8,002 nucleotides of DNA. Origin: Deltaproteobacteria bacterium (GTDB taxonomy: Bacteria; Desulfobacterota; Desulfuromonadia; Desulfuromonadales; Geopsychrobacteraceae). Both the position numbers and the translations under genes were made by a program. The notes under the pieces are model-generated. The model was not told the origin of the DNA. It did no database searches and was given only the letters and a program-made list of their open reading frames with translations. Location of the stretch: positions 1 to 8,002 of the forward strand of contig JAACTI010000121.1 in the NCBI GenBank assembly GCA_009993495.1, written 5' to 3'. Shown here in pieces: positions 6,901 through 8,002 of this stretch. Each line of letters begins with the position of its first letter. The stretch's first letter is position 1.

Positions 6901-8002
6901 ACTAGGATTCACATCATAGACATCAACCAGGTTATTGCCATGGAGTGCCGGGGCGGTGGTGCCTTGAACGGCACCATCGTGACAGCTGCCGCAGGTTGCG
7001 CCGGATGACAGGTGAACCGTGTGACTGCCGGTACCGGGCTGATTCAGGTGACATTCGGAACAGTTATTGATCGCAGTGCCCCAGACCGGGCTGGCAACTG
7101 CTACACCGAGACCGTTATCGTGACAGCTGGCAGTGGCACAGGTTTCAAAAGCCGAAGCAATGGTTTTGTTCTGGGTGTAGCCAAGTGCTGCCGCGGTATC
7201 GATATTGTTATCACGGTGTCCTGCACCGGCGGTGGTGCCCTGGGTGGTGCCGGTGTGACAATCGCTACAGGTGACACCACTGACGCCCATGTGAGCCGTA
7301 TGGCTGCCGGTGGCCGGAACTTCAGCATGACACTCGGCACAGGCCGAAGGCGTGCCCCAGACCGGGGTTGTAACTAGGTTATTGCGACCATCGCTGTGGC
7401 AGGCCGCTGCGTTACAGGTGGTGAAGGGAGTATTCAGCACCTTGTCGGCCGGATAGCCGAGGTCTGCCGGAGTGGCATCAAAGGCATCGATATTCAGGTC
7501 AAGGTGTTGGCTGGCAGCAGTGGCGTTGTCGACCGTGTTGTCGTGACAATCCGCACAGCTGATAGCTCCCGCTTCCATATTGGCAAGGTGTTTTCCATGG
7601 CTCCCCGTAGCCGGCTGCTGAATGTGACAGATGGTGCAGTTGGCCTGGGGAACCATGCCCCAGGTTGCGGTAACAGCGGCGGCGCCGGTGCGGCCGTCCT
7701 GGTGACAGCTGTTGGTGCAGTTCGGACTGGTGAAGGCAGAGACCTTACCGGCCATATCTACGGTGCCGTTGAGGTGAGCGTTATTGGTGCCATTGTCAGC
7801 GTGACAATCGGTACAGGCGATGGTTACGCCGAAGGTTGCAGCAGCACTGAGGTGAGCACTGTGGTTCGCCGTTGCCGGATCGCTATCACTATGACAGAAA
7901 GCACAACCGACGGCATTGGCAACCGTCCAGGTGGCGGTGTGACCATCGTCCGAAGCATCGTGACAAGCGATGTTGCTGCAGGTCGCATTGCCCGGGTCGC
8001 TG
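2704..8002 (-). CDS. giant multihaem c-type cytochrome, CxxxxCH/CxxCH repeat family (5' truncated)
   Basis: The minus-strand frame is open to the right edge, giving 1765 residues to the TAA at 2704. The Met codon at 7753-7755 is internal: haem motifs continue upstream (CSNIACH, CAFCH, CTDCH) and it has no ribosome binding site. The visible part has 53 candidate haem motifs: 36 CxxCH, 15 Cx4CH, one Cx3CH and one Cx6CH. All 106 cysteines are in these motifs. Most units read Cx4CH, a P-x-W-G Trp motif, CxxCH, an SHxxHL motif, CxxCH, then a linker with a further His. This is the Geobacter CxxxxCH...CXXCH domain (TIGR01904/PF09698, from memory). c-Type haems are attached outside the cytoplasm, so the protein must be exported; its signal peptide lies off the window. 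A role in extracellular or outer-surface electron transfer is inferred from the family. It ends five residues after the last CxxCH, with no anchor domain. Confidence 0.96.
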   Translation of the reverse strand, partial: SDPGNATCSNIACHDASDDGHTATWTVANAVGCAFCHSDSDPATANHSAHLSAAATFGVTIACTDCHADNGTNNAHLNGTVDMAGKVSAFTSPNCTNSCHQDGRTGAAAVTATWGMVPQANCTICHIQQPATGSHGKHLANMEAGAISCADCHDNTVDNATAASQHLDLNIDAFDATPADLGYPADKVLNTPFTTCNAAACHSDGRNNLVTTPVWGTPSACAECHAEVPATGSHTAHMGVSGVTCSDCHTGTTQGTTAGAGHRDNNIDTAAALGYTQNKTIASAFETCATASCHDNGLGVAVASPVWGTAINNCSECHLNQPGTGSHTVHLSSGATCGSCHDGAVQGTTAPALHGNNLVDVYDVNPSDLGYPQGVAKGIGTWTTCNATSCHNNGQSGLDTDLGNVGASNVTTPVWGTTSVCAECHVATPTSAKHDEHLGSYGSTCGDCHAGAVAGSNGGTNHRDGLISVGSKAIYNAAGTPGNGWGSCTNSATGCHPGQTRNWDATGPSCNSCHGASSAGTGEPLVAGDMLSTNPLGQHNTHVNSGGMNCATCHNGGHNETNGLTGQDDTLQISFSGTLAAGGSYNPPGTWTTGKWLYSQTSTTATQDCSNLYCHSSGQADGGIGAPTYATPDWGNAASGACGTCHATSPATGSHTAHLADSADCNNCHSGNTHVNKSIEVTSVTYTSAGAPGNGYGSCSTASCHDDGTGALVATPTWGTTSACNECHAAAPTTNSHPIHLALSGVTCGTCHQGALEGSNAGVAHRDGILNTVAALGYSDSTKGAPYGTCSTASCHDDGLGNPAVTPVWGTDVTNCSTCHATAPTTGTHTAHFNDGAVCNQCHAGAIEGSTAPTNHLSGFVDIDGTPLNGYANNPAALGSVSWTTCSTASCHVTGQAAGDYAVTPAWGTNAANCSQCHLASPTTGSHAKHITATGDCTTCHTGAVKDSSYSVAAHRDDNVDVAVGGYTANKPLGSAAESCASISCHSDGLTGTSGTSPVWGTVTPNCTACHDAAPTTGSHTAHLADSATCNNCHNDAVESITAPTAIHTDGDVDVFNTAAGDLGYPQNAAIGSGSWSTCNAASCHDDGTGSLVITPAWGTPSTCNECHSNVPTTNAHGTHLALAGVNCGTCHSGAVQDVNPGGTHRNGSVEVLFGYTDTTKGAPYGTCSTASCHNNGLGVSVASPAWNGSSNCSSCHTTPPATGSHSIHLSNTEAGTISCGNCHRNATPSVSPTGVHANGNVDVFDATAGDLGYPTTAALGSASWTTCNAASCHDNGTGTLVTTPAWGQPAACTECHTTVPATGAHTTHLGQTITSAINCTDCHNGAVWGSATPTTGHRDGNVDVSGGYGYPLNKTKGSAYASCNTSYCHGDAMPKGTTSGTTNAPNWGASSTGCTFCHDMAPAAIGAHAGKTATDCITCHDNTNAAGTGFVDKNLHINGTLEGGGDNCFDCHANVGSGLSGAHAAHNTVPFAGLLSNGDYGSAAAGWYNVTYTNGKPSFGCGFCHPSTVAGHMTKQTSLNPADAGAAGTLKAKNAAGAAYVPATGVCSASYCHSDGANVASSASPAWNATISGNCNDCHGNSPTTNAHSVHSVGIHYTDLYDSDRTGVMQAAAATNAAHGNSVTSTTITCVICHGDTVTLTQNDQNDVCSSCHSGATTKGNLGINTATASHLNGQPDVVFNLSGFKTTAQLRDDITGVTELNTNWTRTNGYKQAAGTSHDAAKAVAPNFSAGTCSAIVCHNGNSANWSDPVAGDCQKCHTALPQ
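3913..5907 (-). repeat. cytochrome repeat array 2: seven three-haem units alternating A-B-A-B-A-B-A
   Basis: Units 7-13 start with Cx4CH motifs ending at 5907, 5634, 5346, 5064, 4767, 4500 and 4200, giving unit lengths of 273, 288, 282, 297, 267, 300 and 288 bp. A units (7, 9, 11, 13) have short linkers beginning HRD or HRN. B units (8, 10, 12) have longer linkers ending in SWTT or SWST, most with VDVF...DLGYP. Unit pair 7-8 closely matches 11-12, and both share TKGAPYGTCSTASCH at the junction. Unit 9 is partly mixed: B-like CSQCH region but an A linker. Confidence 0.85.
5908..6540 (-). repeat. divergent two-unit block (units 5-6) interrupting the arrays
   Basis: Unit 5 (6178-6540) begins with the unusual CTNSATGCH motif and has a longer spacer (GTGEPLVAGDML) before CATCH. 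A roughly 50-residue linker rich in Gly, Thr and Ser follows. Unit 6 (5908-6177) begins CSNLYCH and ends in an NTHVNKS...GNGYGS linker unlike A or B. Six haem motifs and six non-motif His are present. The linker end GNGYGS echoes GNGWGS of unit 4, so the block may have been duplicated or inserted at related junctions. Confidence 0.7.
6541..7719 (-). repeat. cytochrome repeat array 1: four three-haem units, B-A-B-A
   Basis: Units 1-4 start at 7719, 7416, 7140 and 6849 (303, 276, 291 and 309 bp). B linkers end PADLGYP...FTT (unit 1) and PSDLGYP...TWTT (unit 3). A linkers contain HRDNNID (unit 2) and HRDGLIS (unit 4). Unit 1 opens with the short CTNSCH motif. Unit 4 carries an extra stretch of about 12 residues before its VTTPVWGT motif. 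Confidence 0.8.
7720..7980 (-). repeat. first visible cytochrome unit (unit 0)
   Basis: CSNIACH (7960-7980), CAFCH and CTDCH form a three-haem unit that ends without the long A or B linker (NAHLNGTVDMAGKVSAFTSPN). It has four non-motif His instead of three. It may be the end of a separate N-terminal module whose remainder lies beyond the edge. Confidence 0.75.

Noticed and set aside
3913..7719. Regular repeats as a CRISPR array or non-coding satellite
   Set aside because: The period is about 270-310 bp, the copies are diverged, and the conservation follows codons of haem motifs, so it is a protein repeat.
7753..7755. Met codon as the start of the cytochrome
   Set aside because: Haem motifs continue in frame upstream to the window edge, no ribosome binding site precedes it, and no signal peptide follows it.

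Overview
The window most likely comes from a Geobacter/Desulfuromonas-type bacterium (Desulfuromonadales or a close relative), of moderate to slightly high GC. The main reason is the right-hand two thirds, which is one giant c-type cytochrome built from the C-x4-CH ... CxxCH ... CxxCH repeat described from Geobacter. No taxonomic marker other than prfC is present, so the assignment is an inference.

Layout, left to right. Positions 1-711 (+) hold the 3' end of a gene for a secreted or surface protein with bacterial Ig-like repeats; its start lies off the window. A hairpin terminator follows (763-800). Positions 834-2414 (+) hold a complete prfC, encoding peptide chain release factor 3, with a TTG start and a clear ribosome binding site. 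Positions 2415-2703 are non-coding: an inverted-repeat-rich stretch of unknown role, then a perfect 16-bp hairpin that can terminate transcription from both sides. Positions 2704-8002 (-) hold the C-terminal 1765 residues of the cytochrome gene, which runs convergently to prfC and continues past the right edge.

The cytochrome is the centre of interest. The visible part carries 53 candidate haem attachment motifs (36 CxxCH, 15 Cx4CH, one Cx3CH, one Cx6CH). It has no cysteine outside these motifs. Histidines outside the motifs number 54, almost one per haem, as expected if every haem has two histidine ligands. The repeats are not uniform. Most of the protein is two arrays in which two kinds of three-haem unit (A and B) strictly alternate, giving a six-haem supercycle of about 190 residues. 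The arrays are separated by a divergent two-unit block and end in a differently spaced C-terminal module.

Functionally the three genes look independent: a housekeeping translation factor sits between an Ig-repeat exoprotein and a probable extracellular electron-transfer cytochrome. No RNA gene, CRISPR array, insertion sequence or phage gene was recognised.
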